42,101 nucleotides of DNA from an uncultured Eubacteriales bacterium (GTDB lineage: Bacteria; Bacillota; Clostridia; Oscillospirales; Acutalibacteraceae). Of the stretch, positions 7,518 through 16,148 are shown in pieces (the first letter of the stretch is position 1; every line of letters starts with the position of its first letter). Position numbers and translations under genes: made by a program. Location of the stretch: positions 8,402 through 50,502 of the forward strand of contig CASFEZ010000036.1 of the NCBI GenBank assembly GCA_949293815.1. Reading direction: 5' to 3'. The notes beneath the pieces were generated by a model, which saw only the letters and a list, made by a program, of their open reading frames with translations, had not been told where the DNA came from and made no database searches.

Positions 7518-8783
7518 ATGCAGATGCAAAAACGCAAAAGAATACTATTTTTATTGTGTTGGGTCGCTTATATGGCGACCTATATCTGTAGGCTGAATTT
7601 TTCAGCGGCAATGCCGGAGCTGGTTCGATACGGCGTGTTTGACAACACGCAGGCAGCAGCCATTTCCTCCTGCTTATTTATCACGTATGGCGCCGGACAA
7701 ATTTTCAGCGGGTTTCTTTGTGACCGCATCAATCCGAAATGGATGGTATTTTTCGGCGTTCTCCTGTCCTCTGTCTGCAATATTATTTTGTTTTTTGTCT
7801 GTGAAAATTTTATTGCAACGACTGTTCTCTGGGGCATCAATGGCATCGCGCAGTCGAATGTCTGGGCGCCGGTACTGCGTGTTGGTGCTCTATATTTCAG
7901 CGGTCCGGAAAAAGACCGCTTCGGCGTAAATCTGTCCACAACCGTACCAAGCGGTACGCTGGCGTCCTATGTCGTCAGTTTGCTGGCAATCCGTTTTTTT
8001 GACTATCGCGCGGTCTTTCTTGCCTGCGGGCTCCCCGTTTTTGCCGTTGCCTGCATGTGGCTTTTGGGATATCATCATATAACTGCCGGACTGCCTGTTT
8101 GTCAATATGACCGGGATACAGCGTCAACGCAGGTACATACGCAAAAAATGAGCCGCGCCGTTTTATACGCATGCGCTGCTGCATTGGTTGTTATTGCGCT
8201 GCCAACGGCTATTCATGGCGCATTGAAAGACGGTGTTACCGGCTGGGTGCCGGTTTTTATCGGCGAGCGGTTTTCCGTGACTACGGATTTTTCGTTGATG
8301 CTGACCATGTTCCTGCCGGTTGTTAATGTGACGGGGGCATATATTGCAAAATTTATCAATCGCTTTATCCGCAATGAATTGCTGACATCGATGCTTTTTT
8401 TCCTTGTGGCGCTGGCAGCGCTTGCGGTTTTGCTGTTCTGGGGCGATTTGAATATGGTGCTTTCCGTTGTGAGCCTAGCTGTAATTACCAACAGCATGTT
8501 TGCAATCAATATTTTGCTGATTACATTGATCCCTCTGCGTTTTGCCCGATACGGTAAAACGGGAACCATTACAGGTCTGCTGAACGCAGTAACATATCTT
8601 GGCTGCGGCGGGTCGATGTTATACAGCGGCGTGCTTTTGGATCATTCCGGCTGGCACACTGTGCTCCTGCTTTGGATGGCGCTGTCGCTTCTTGCTGCAA
8701 TCCTTTGTATACCCGGTGGAATTTTATGGATCCGTTTTCGTAGGAAAGATGATTCATTGTCAGAAAGCAATCCGGTAGGCTGA
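7518..8783 (+). CDS. MFS transporter
   Basis: A 421-residue permease with about twelve membrane segments. The N-terminus (CWVAYMATYICRLNFSAAMPEL) and the motif between TM2 and TM3 (FSGFLCDRINPKWM) resemble organophosphate:phosphate antiporters (GlpT/UhpT type), but the substrate cannot be assigned. Start choice: ATG at 7518 with weak GGTGAT upstream; GTG codons at 7506 and 7509 and ATG at 7524 are alternatives. An AraC regulator follows 34 bases later, suggesting a substrate-responsive uptake unit. Confidence 0.85.
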   Translation: MQMQKRKRILFLLCWVAYMATYICRLNFSAAMPELVRYGVFDNTQAAAISSCLFITYGAGQIFSGFLCDRINPKWMVFFGVLLSSVCNIILFFVCENFIATTVLWGINGIAQSNVWAPVLRVGALYFSGPEKDRFGVNLSTTVPSGTLASYVVSLLAIRFFDYRAVFLACGLPVFAVACMWLLGYHHITAGLPVCQYDRDTASTQVHTQKMSRAVLYACAAALVVIALPTAIHGALKDGVTGWVPVFIGERFSVTTDFSLMLTMFLPVVNVTGAYIAKFINRFIRNELLTSMLFFLVALAALAVLLFWGDLNMVLSVVSLAVITNSMFAINILLITLIPLRFARYGKTGTITGLLNAVTYLGCGGSMLYSGVLLDHSGWHTVLLLWMALSLLAAILCIPGGILWIRFRRKDDSLSESNPVG

Positions 8784-8817
8784 TTCAATGCTTCAGCGAT
8801 ACCTTGGGAGGAGTAGT

Positions 8818-9666
8818 ATGGTTATAAAAGAAGCGGGACTATCTTCAAAATCGAAGGTCTATTTTTCATCCCCATCTCAGACGGCAAAAAAGCTATATTA
8901 TTATCCGATTTGCGCCGGTCATTTTTTCGCAAAAAAAGGCTACCGCTTACAGCGGGAAAATTATGACAGCATATTGATTATTCATATTGTAAAAGGCTCA
9001 TTTACTTATGTGCTGGATAACAGACCGCATACGGTACATGACGGTGAAACGGTTGTTCTTAATTGTTTTCAGCCGCACATGTACTATACTGAGGACGCAT
9101 TTGAAGCAATATGGGTGCATTTTCGGGGATTAAACGCCCTGGATTTGTATGAAGAATTGGTAAAGAACAAAGGAAACACCATTGCCGGTGAGAACGCCAA
9201 GAAAATTGAGCAGGTTTTATTTCAGATTTTTTATGAAATCAGCGGTGAGAAACCGGTTTCGGAGCCGCAAAATTCTTTGTATCTGTATCAGCTTTATACC
9301 CTGCTTGCTTCGGCGGATTCCGAAGAAAACCACGGACTTACGCAGGACGAAGTGCGAATACAGGGCGTACAGCAATATATTGCTGCGCATTTGCACGAAC
9401 CCCTTTCTGTTGCTTCTCTCGCAGATTTTATTCATATGAGCCCTTCTCATTTTTCGAGAATATTCAAACAGCTGACCGGTTACACACCGTATGATTATGT
9501 TTTGATTTCCAGGCTGAATCGGGCCAAGATGTATTTACGGCAAACGGATCTTACGGTTTCGGAAATAGCATATCAGGTTGGTTTTAACAGCGAATCCAAT
9601 TTTGTTTATTTTTTTACAAAACATAGCGGCATATCTCCCGGAAAATTCAGGAAATTGAAATTCTGA
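8818..9666 (+). CDS. AraC family transcriptional regulator
   Basis: A 282-residue regulator. The N-terminal half is a cupin-type sensor (LDNRPHTVHDGETVVLNCFQPHMYYT, about residues 65-100); the C-terminal hundred residues hold two helix-turn-helices, with SVASLADFIHMSPSHFSRIFKQLTGYTPYDYV and the closing TVSEIAYQVGFNSESNFVYFFTKHSGISPGKFRK signature. GGGAGGAG upstream fixes the ATG at 8818. It probably senses a sugar or similar ligand and controls the preceding MFS gene or others. Confidence 0.92.
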   Translation: MVIKEAGLSSKSKVYFSSPSQTAKKLYYYPICAGHFFAKKGYRLQRENYDSILIIHIVKGSFTYVLDNRPHTVHDGETVVLNCFQPHMYYTEDAFEAIWVHFRGLNALDLYEELVKNKGNTIAGENAKKIEQVLFQIFYEISGEKPVSEPQNSLYLYQLYTLLASADSEENHGLTQDEVRIQGVQQYIAAHLHEPLSVASLADFIHMSPSHFSRIFKQLTGYTPYDYVLISRLNRAKMYLRQTDLTVSEIAYQVGFNSESNFVYFFTKHSGISPGKFRKLKF

Positions 9667-9848
9667 CTGCTTTTTACGCATCTATTTCATGCAATTTGTC
9701 TATTTTTCTACGGTTATTCAGTTGATATGGTTGTTTATCTAAAAAAAAGTGTGGCTTTTCTAAATAATATATCTAAATTGTATGATATAATCAAATCGAT
9801 CCTTCATAAGGATTCCAAGATACTGTAAAAAGAAATGGGGTAGATTGT

Positions 9849-11129
9849 ATGAAAACCACAAGAAAAGTGATTGCTGTTATCCTGTCTCTGGTTATGAGCT
9901 TCAGTGCTTTTGGTGCGGTGACTGCTTTTGCTGTAACGGAATCCGCAGCCGCAGCCGATGCAGAAGCATATAATGCTGTTGCCCGCGACTATTCTGATGT
10001 CATGGGCAGCGTCAGCAAAGAGAAAGCCACGGATTATGCGGATGATCTGAATGGGCTTCTGCTGAAAATTTTTGAAAAAGTTGACCTGAAGTCCGTCATT
10101 TATACAGATCAGGTCGCAACGACTATCATTCGTGCGCTTGGCGAGCTGCTGAACAACTCCATTGTTAATACAATGGATGCGTCAGGCATTCAGGAGAATT
10201 ATCCGGAAGCGTATGAATATCTCTTCGTTACCTGTGGCGGCGGTTCCTGGGACGCGGTAGATAATTCTCAGGTAAAATGGGGTATCACACCCGGCGACCG
10301 TGAGGCTTTTGCCAAGGCGATTGGCTATGGCTCCACCAATTTTGGCAGCCTGGTTATTTTTGCCGGTTCTCTGGGCGCTTTCTTTGGTCAGGAGGATGTT
10401 TACAGCAACGGTCTTGCTCCTTTGGTCGAGTCACTTCATGTGGGCAAAATGGATGCGTTTAGTACTGCCATGGCACTCGGCAACGCCGGTATTATGGAAT
10501 ATATCGCAAACAAAGTCTGCGATGCCATTGATGCGCTGATTGCGGATCCGGTTAACTATGTGACCGATGTCCTGCCCGATCTGGCAAGAACCTATCCTGC
10601 TTCTGTTACCTCTATCAACACCTTTGCCTCTTCCCTGGGCGCTTCCATCTCCCTGCCTGATTTCAACGGTCTGGTTGCCATGCTCGGCGAAAAGATTGGG
10701 CTTGCGCTGCCGGAGATTGATGTAGAGACGCTGGCTGGTATGGGAACGGCTTCTGTTGTTGAAAGCGGCTCTGCCGGCGGTTACAGAACACAGATCAACG
10801 GCGATAAAGCAGTTGTATTTATGGCAGTGGTCAACTATGTAAAAGAAACGCTCTCTGTGAAAGACAACCAGTATGCTTTGGGCAGATTGATTGTTGAAAA
10901 AACCGGTTATGCCAGCACAGAGACTTACGACAGCATGGTTGCCGCGGCTAAAGATGATGATACGCTGCTTTTCATTTCCAACCTGCTTGGTCTTGTGGAA
11001 GAGGCTGCCGGAAATATCGGTGCAGATGAAAGCCTTTCCGGATTTGCACAGTTCCTTGCAAAAATCTTGGAATTCTTCGCTAAAATTCAAAAGTTCTTTG
11101 TTGATTTGCTGCTTCGTTTAACGCGTTAA
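9849..11129 (+). CDS. Secreted protein of unknown function
   Basis: A 426-residue protein with a clear signal peptide: MKTTRKVIAVILSLVMSFSA, then FGAVTAFA with likely cleavage after AFA (about residue 28). The mature part is acidic and mostly helical, with no cysteine pairs, catalytic motif or dockerin visible. It ends in a short aromatic amphipathic stretch (LEFFAKIQKFFVDLLLRLTR). Start supported by GGGGTAG before the ATG. Flanked by an AraC regulator upstream and a terminator downstream; probably its own transcript. I do not recognise a family. Confidence 0.8.
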   Translation: MKTTRKVIAVILSLVMSFSAFGAVTAFAVTESAAAADAEAYNAVARDYSDVMGSVSKEKATDYADDLNGLLLKIFEKVDLKSVIYTDQVATTIIRALGELLNNSIVNTMDASGIQENYPEAYEYLFVTCGGGSWDAVDNSQVKWGITPGDREAFAKAIGYGSTNFGSLVIFAGSLGAFFGQEDVYSNGLAPLVESLHVGKMDAFSTAMALGNAGIMEYIANKVCDAIDALIADPVNYVTDVLPDLARTYPASVTSINTFASSLGASISLPDFNGLVAMLGEKIGLALPEIDVETLAGMGTASVVESGSAGGYRTQINGDKAVVFMAVVNYVKETLSVKDNQYALGRLIVEKTGYASTETYDSMVAAAKDDDTLLFISNLLGLVEEAAGNIGADESLSGFAQFLAKILEFFAKIQKFFVDLLLRLTR

Positions 11130-11182
11130 CATGCGCGCTTAGCAGTGAAATCTCTTGGAGTCATTATAGGGATTATAACGAA

Positions 11183-11211
11183 GCCCGTACGGTGCCAAAA
11201 ACCGCACGGGC
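11183..11211 (+). terminator. Terminator after the secreted-protein gene
   Basis: GCCCGTACGGT (11183-11193) pairs with ACCGCACGGGC (11201-11211) with a single A.C mismatch, followed by TTTGTTT. Confidence 0.75.
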
Positions 11212-11243
11212 TTTGTTTATTGTGTCTGCATTTTACGATTCAT

Positions 11244-12482
11244 TCATGATAAATTGGGCAATTCTGTCAGCCTTTCGGCGGCATAATAGGTATCTACATT
11301 TTTATTGAATAACATATAGTCATATTTCGGGCGCCATTGATCGCCGGTTTCTACCGCTTCGAACGCAGCCTCGGTTGCGGCTACATATATGGCGGAAACG
11401 CCTCGCAGCTCGCCGTCTTCTTTGTAGACGGTGTCCCAAAATGCGTGGTGACCGATGCTTTTTACTGATTCAGGAATATATACATAGGTCATTTGACGGT
11501 TATAGGAAAAGGCATCCGATCCAATGCTTTCCAATCCCTCTGGGAGCGAAAGATACAGCCTATCAAAGGTATCAATCGCCGCAGCCGTTGTGTCGGTAAC
11601 GGGTTCTGCGCTGGTATAGGTATACAGATTCTCCAGCATTGCACGAAAAACCCCCATCGATTCAATGGTTATCAAGCCCTCCGGTACATAAATATCGGTC
11701 AGATTTGCATAGCCGAAAGCCAGTTCACCTATGGTGGTTACCGTAGAGGGCAGCACATAGGTACGCACCGCGCGGTTGTATTCCGCAAGGAACTGTTCGT
11801 CATATCGTTCGGTGGTCCCCCAAAGCTCCTCCATCGGTGCGCCGCTGTCATCCAACAGGCTATCATAGCCGGTCTGCTCACGCAGATATTTGTCGTGGTC
11901 GATCGGGTACAGGATAATTTCGGTCATATCTTTTGTATATAAAACGCCGTCAATATCACAATAGTAAGGGTTCGCATCGTCAACATAAATATTTTGCAGC
12001 GCCCAGCAGCTGTAAAAGGATTTGCTGTCAATTTCCTGTACATCTTTCCCGATATAAATGGTGAGCAGCTGCTCATCGCAGTTAAAGGCAAATTCACGAA
12101 TCGAAACCACCGGTTTTTGTCTGTCGCCGTCCACATAATCCAGCGTAACCTCTTTCACACCACCGGGATTGGCATATTTATCCAGCATATATTCGCCGGA
12201 ATCCAGCTGTACAAACTCATACTCATCGTTATGAACCGTCCGTACGCTGAAAAACATACTCAGGCTGATGGCAACCAGCAGCACTGCGACAACCAAAACC
12301 TTTCTCCAACGGTCGTGGTGATGGTTTTTGCCGATTTTGGGGGCAGGCAGCCCCTCGACCTGAAAGGTCCAAATTTCATCATCGGGTATATTTTGCGTAT
12401 AGGCAGGTGCTGCAGGCTGGTTCTCCTGAGGTGTCTGCTGCTCTATCGGCTGTTCCGGCTCTTTCTTTGCTTTGCGTTTCAT
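11244..12482 (-). CDS. Membrane-anchored BspA-type leucine-rich repeat protein
   Basis: A 412-residue protein. Residues 1-60 are polar and charged (Glu/Gln/Pro rich, then KNHHHDRWRK), residues 61-80 form one membrane span, and the rest is extracytoplasmic. The outer part holds LRR_5 (BspA) repeats such as VREFAF/IREFAFNCDEQLLTIYIG, VTTIGELAFGYANLTDIYVP and LESIGSDAFSYNRQMTYVYIP, with the recurring I-x-x-x-A-F-x-x-x-x-x-L/M-x-x-I/V-Y-I/V-P pattern. Such domains mediate surface binding. Its start overlaps the stop of the upstream MFS gene by four bases, so the two are coupled. Role with the transporter unknown. Confidence 0.8.
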   Translation of the reverse strand: MKRKAKKEPEQPIEQQTPQENQPAAPAYTQNIPDDEIWTFQVEGLPAPKIGKNHHHDRWRKVLVVAVLLVAISLSMFFSVRTVHNDEYEFVQLDSGEYMLDKYANPGGVKEVTLDYVDGDRQKPVVSIREFAFNCDEQLLTIYIGKDVQEIDSKSFYSCWALQNIYVDDANPYYCDIDGVLYTKDMTEIILYPIDHDKYLREQTGYDSLLDDSGAPMEELWGTTERYDEQFLAEYNRAVRTYVLPSTVTTIGELAFGYANLTDIYVPEGLITIESMGVFRAMLENLYTYTSAEPVTDTTAAAIDTFDRLYLSLPEGLESIGSDAFSYNRQMTYVYIPESVKSIGHHAFWDTVYKEDGELRGVSAIYVAATEAAFEAVETGDQWRPKYDYMLFNKNVDTYYAAERLTELPNLS

Positions 12483-14263
12483 GAAATCACCTCCACTTCT
12501 TCGGGGGCAGGCTCAGTAACCGAAGCGTCAGGCGCTGTCTGCCGGTTGGTAACCTCTTCCCGGCGGCGCAGCACTTCCATAACCTTGTTTTGCTTTTCAT
12601 CGTTATAATCCCAGAAAATATAGGGTATGGTCATCAAAATATACCCTACAATGTCGATAATTAATGGAATGACAATGATTTTAATGCGCGTGGAATCGAT
12701 AAACAGGACATCCCAATTGCTGTTAAAACCGAAACGCAGCAGCAGTACCGGAATGATCAAACTGACGAATGAAGTGACCGGTCCGGTAAACCAGCCGAAA
12801 ACAGCAGAAAAGTTCTCAAGCCGCTCACCGGAGAGATACATTTGATAGTCAGCCAAGCGGACATTCATATCGTGTCCGGCTGTGGTGGGGACAGTTTTGC
12901 ACATTTCCATCAGAATCAGCATAATTACGCTGACCGTACCGCACAGCAACAGGTGATCCCCTAGGAAAAAGTAGCACAAAACGATGATTGTGTTGCCAAC
13001 TGCCCGGGATAACTGATAGAATATGATAATCTGTTTATATGAGAACCGCTTTAAGAAATAAGGAGAGAATAGATCCGGAGGCGTGCCGGCAAAAGACACC
13101 AGCGCAACAATCAGACTGTAGGTAAGACCGCTCAGGCGGAAGGTATACAGATACAACACCGTGGTAAATACCAGCATACCGTTCCCCAAAGAGTCCAAAA
13201 GCCCAACAATGGTATTTATCCATTTATATTTGTTTTCCATAACGCCGAACAGGCCGTCCCAGAAGTGTATTTCCACTTTTTTTTCAAGCGGCGGCTGGGG
13301 AATGCGCTCTTTGATTTTTCCGGCAAAAACCAGAGTCAAGGTGGCAAACACAAAGAAAGTAATCGGAATAATGTACTTGAAAACCGCAATGTCGGCCCAG
13401 TCATCTTTGCACATGCCGATAAATACAGGCAGCAAAATAGCAAGGATGGAATGGAAAATATGAGAGATTTTAATGGGATAGGAGCGGACCAGAATGCGCT
13501 CGCGCAGGTTCGGGCTGATGCTCTGGGTGCAGGTTTCCAGATTGTTGGCAAAACCGAAAACATTATAAATCGCAAACAACAGATTGGCAACCCAAACGCG
13601 GGTGGTTACATCGCCGATGTTATAGAAAGGCGCCCAGCCGAGTACGAACACCATAACAACTTTTGGTATGTAATCGCAATACAGGCTATATTTATATCTA
13701 CCGAATTTTGGAATCAGTTTTTTCCGCCAAAAAATGTTGCGTGCGCCGACCCAGCCGTTGTAAAGGATATTGGTGCCAAGTATTTTAATGGCAGAGGCGC
13801 AGCTGATACCTTCCAGACTGTTCATATAGCGAACAAAGCTGTTGGTGGGATCAAGAATTGCCGAAAAATCGCCGAATATCATAAAAAGACCGACGGCAAT
13901 CATGGCAAAATAGATACCATACAGCTTCCTTTCGGTCTTTTTAGGCAAAAAGCCGAGATTGTCACAGACAAACCACCAAATCAGTGTCCAGATATACCCT
14001 AGGGGCATATTGATAATATTAATGACAGAGTACGACAAATAAGGCAGCTGATAATGATACATCATCAAATAACAGCTCGATGCAAAGGTTAAATACTCAA
14101 GTACCTTTGACCCGGCATAGTTGCTACCCACACCGAAAACGATGTCTACATACTCTTTGTATGGAACATATTTTCCCGGTGCGGGCGTTTTCCAATGGGT
14201 CTTAATTTCGGTGCCAAGCTTTTTAATGGAGTCTTTATTAATCTTACCTGCCGTAATAATCAC
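12479..14263 (-). CDS. Large MFS transporter (glycoside-pentoside-hexuronide-like)
   Basis: A 594-residue protein with about twelve membrane segments, a hydrophilic N-terminus of some 45 residues (KINKDSIKKLGTEIKTHWKTPAPGKYVPY) and a long polar C-terminus. Size and topology resemble MFS_2/GPH-type sugar-cation symporters, but no diagnostic motif settles it. The only conventional in-frame start is GTG at 14263; GAGG lies directly against it, which is unusually close, so initiation may occur one or two codons later at ATT codons. Coupled to the LRR protein gene downstream. A sigma-A-like promoter is visible. Confidence 0.75.
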   Translation of the reverse strand: MIITAGKINKDSIKKLGTEIKTHWKTPAPGKYVPYKEYVDIVFGVGSNYAGSKVLEYLTFASSCYLMMYHYQLPYLSYSVINIINMPLGYIWTLIWWFVCDNLGFLPKKTERKLYGIYFAMIAVGLFMIFGDFSAILDPTNSFVRYMNSLEGISCASAIKILGTNILYNGWVGARNIFWRKKLIPKFGRYKYSLYCDYIPKVVMVFVLGWAPFYNIGDVTTRVWVANLLFAIYNVFGFANNLETCTQSISPNLRERILVRSYPIKISHIFHSILAILLPVFIGMCKDDWADIAVFKYIIPITFFVFATLTLVFAGKIKERIPQPPLEKKVEIHFWDGLFGVMENKYKWINTIVGLLDSLGNGMLVFTTVLYLYTFRLSGLTYSLIVALVSFAGTPPDLFSPYFLKRFSYKQIIIFYQLSRAVGNTIIVLCYFFLGDHLLLCGTVSVIMLILMEMCKTVPTTAGHDMNVRLADYQMYLSGERLENFSAVFGWFTGPVTSFVSLIIPVLLLRFGFNSNWDVLFIDSTRIKIIVIPLIIDIVGYILMTIPYIFWDYNDEKQNKVMEVLRRREEVTNRQTAPDASVTEPAPEEVEVIS

Positions 14264-14281
14264 CCTCGTTTTTTATTTTCT

Positions 14282-14310
14282 ATTATACATGATACCTTGC
14301 AGATTTTCAC
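14282..14310 (-). promoter_or_regulatory. Promoter of the MFS-LRR operon
   Basis: Minus strand: GTGAAA (14310-14305), 17 bases, TATAAT (14287-14282). The -35 box is weak, the -10 is perfect. Confidence 0.5.
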
Positions 14311-14419
14311 TATATTTTTAGAAAAATAGCTATGTTTTTTGTATACTTTTAATCTCATAGAATTTGTTCAAAAGTATACATCAAGAATAAAATATGATCA
14401 TATAACTTAAAATAAAAGA

Positions 14420-14445
14420 ACCTCCTGCCACTGTGGACAAGAGGT
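14420..14445 (-). terminator. Terminator of the cupin-AKR operon
   Basis: Read on the minus strand, ACCTCTTG-t-CCA pairs with TGG-CAGGAGGT around a 3-base loop (one bulged T, one G.T pair), followed by TCTTTTATTTTA. It lies 34 bases past the aldo/keto reductase stop. The rest of the 215-base gap is AT-rich and shows nothing else I can name. Confidence 0.7.
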
Positions 14446-14478
14446 AGAATCAGAAAAAGGCCCGCAGCCCATGGGGTT

Positions 14479-15576
14479 TTATTTGCCGCTAAAATAAGCA
14501 GCAATTTGACGCATACGCGCCGCCTGGTCAACATGGAACGGGCAGCGCCGGTTGCAGTGATCGCAGGAAATACAATCCGCTGCTTTTTTCTCCAGCGTTT
14601 GATAATGCGTTACCGCAAGGGAATCTCCCGCTCGCGCCAAATCGTAATATTTATTGATTAAACCGATATTCAATCCGGCAGGACAGGGCTGGCAGTGGTT
14701 GCAGTATACACAGCGTCCCGCATCGGCGCGGGGAATCCATCCGCCCAGAGCGGAATAATCTCTTTCATCCGGTGTAGTGTCGAAATAGGTGAGAACTTTT
14801 TTCAAGTCCTCCCGATTGCGAACCCCCGGCAAAACGGTGAGCACGCCGGGTTTGTCAAGCGCATATTGGATACATTGGGTCTCGGTCAGCGCGTGCCCAA
14901 AAGGCGAAGTGGCGGCATCCAGCAGCTGACCGCCGCTGAACGCTTTCATGACAGAAATGCCAACGCCCTCTTTTTCGCAGCGCTGATATAGCTGCATCCT
15001 CTCATCCGCGCTGCCGACAGCAAATTCGCCGTGGCGATAGTCATACCCGGGATTGATGCTGAACATCAGCATATCCGGCACAAGCGTATTCAAGATACGA
15101 TTAACCACCACCGGCGTATGTGAAGACAGACCGATATGACGCACCATTCCCTGTTTTTTGCATGCATAAAGGTATTCAAGCACACCGTTGCTCTGAATGG
15201 TTTCCCAGTCGGCGGCTTCGTCTATGCAATGTATAAAACCAAAATCGATATAATCGGTTTGCAAATTTTTCAGCTGCCAGTCCACCGAGCGCTTAATGGT
15301 TTCCAAATCGGTGCTCCATCCGTATTCTCCTGAGGAATAATCTGCGCCGAAATGGATTTGAAAATAGACATTTTTGCGCGCCGACCCCAGTTCTTTGCCA
15401 AAAGCAGCAAACGGCGCGGCATCAGCGGACGCCATATCGAAATAGTTTATGCCGTTTTCCAGCGCAAGACGCAGCGTTTCGCGAATTTCCTTTTCGCCGG
15501 ATGCGCCGATGGAACTGGTTCCCATGCCAAGAATGCTGATGTTTTCACTGCCATGCGGCAGTTTGCGATATTCCAT
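14479..15576 (-). CDS. Aldo/keto reductase with C-terminal 4Fe-4S domain
   Basis: A 365-residue protein. The first 270 residues form an aldo/keto reductase barrel with LALENGINYFDMASAD (catalytic Asp region) and VDWQLKNLQTDYIDFGFIH (His of the active site). A ferredoxin-like extension follows with two cysteine clusters: CVYCNHCQPCPAG and CISCDHCNRRCPF. Proteins of this design are frequent in anaerobes and probably pass electrons between NAD(P)H and iron-sulphur partners; the substrate is unknown. The second ATG (15576) is used because GGGAGG abuts the first one. Follows the cupin gene by 39 bases; same transcript. Confidence 0.9.
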   Translation of the reverse strand: MEYRKLPHGSENISILGMGTSSIGASGEKEIRETLRLALENGINYFDMASADAAPFAAFGKELGSARKNVYFQIHFGADYSSGEYGWSTDLETIKRSVDWQLKNLQTDYIDFGFIHCIDEAADWETIQSNGVLEYLYACKKQGMVRHIGLSSHTPVVVNRILNTLVPDMLMFSINPGYDYRHGEFAVGSADERMQLYQRCEKEGVGISVMKAFSGGQLLDAATSPFGHALTETQCIQYALDKPGVLTVLPGVRNREDLKKVLTYFDTTPDERDYSALGGWIPRADAGRCVYCNHCQPCPAGLNIGLINKYYDLARAGDSLAVTHYQTLEKKAADCISCDHCNRRCPFHVDQAARMRQIAAYFSGK

Positions 15577-15615
15577 ATGCATCCTCCCTTGTTGTTTTAC
15601 AGTAAAACCGCAATT

Positions 15616-16023
15616 TTACGGCAATTTGCTGTATTCAGCATCATCGACTTTTTCCAGCCATTCGCTGCCGGTTTCCTCGCCGGGAACTTCCACGGCAAGA
15701 TGCGCAAACCAGCTGTCCTTTGCCGCTCCGTGCCAATGCTTTACCCCTGCGGGAATGACGACTACATCACCGGCATGAAGCTCCTGCGCTTCCCTGCCCC
15801 ACTCCTGATACCAGCCGCGACCGCCGGTGCAAAGAAGAATCTGCCCGCCGCCTTTTTCTGCCTTATGGATGTGCCAGTTATTGCGGCAGCCCGGCTCAAA
15901 GGTTACATTGCCAATGGACACACCATCCGTTGTCAGCATATTCAGGTATGAAGTACCAACAAAATACTGCCCAAAGGGATTAACTTCACCTTTCGGGAAA
16001 ATACCATTGCTTAAATTCTGCAT
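15616..16023 (-). CDS. Cupin domain protein
   Basis: A 135-residue single-domain cupin. Motif 1 is GCRNNWHIHKAEKGGGQILLCTGGRG (two histidines plus glutamate-like ligand) and motif 2 is ELHAGDVVVIPAGVKHWHGA. It resembles the small cupins often paired with carboxymuconolactone-decarboxylase or aldo/keto reductase genes under LysR control; the reaction is not known. AAAGGATG precedes the ATG. First gene of the cupin-AKR operon. Confidence 0.88.
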   Translation of the reverse strand: MQNLSNGIFPKGEVNPFGQYFVGTSYLNMLTTDGVSIGNVTFEPGCRNNWHIHKAEKGGGQILLCTGGRGWYQEWGREAQELHAGDVVVIPAGVKHWHGAAKDSWFAHLAVEVPGEETGSEWLEKVDDAEYSKLP

Positions 16024-16108
16024 ATAGATTCATCCTTTTTATTGTAATGTGGCAGATTTCGTGGGCAATCGTATGCCGTTTTCTGCTTTGGACATTTATC
16101 CGTTTATC

Positions 16109-16138
16109 AGTATAACATCAGAAAGATATGATGTCCAA
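16109..16138 (-). promoter_or_regulatory. Promoter of the cupin-AKR operon
   Basis: Minus strand: TTGGAC (16138-16133), 18 bases, TATACT (16114-16109). The -35 box lies inside an ATGTCC half-site that is mirrored by GGACAT at 16090-16095, a possible binding site for the neighbouring LysR regulator. Confidence 0.55.
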
Positions 16139-16148
16139 TACTTATCAA

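Noticed and set aside
10431-11090. A 219-residue minus-strand frame
   Set aside because: Antisense to the secreted-protein gene, which has a signal peptide, ribosome binding site and terminator.
13265-14002. A 245-residue plus-strand frame
   Set aside because: Antisense to the membrane spans of the MFS transporter; Asn/Ile-rich nonsense composition and no ribosome binding site.
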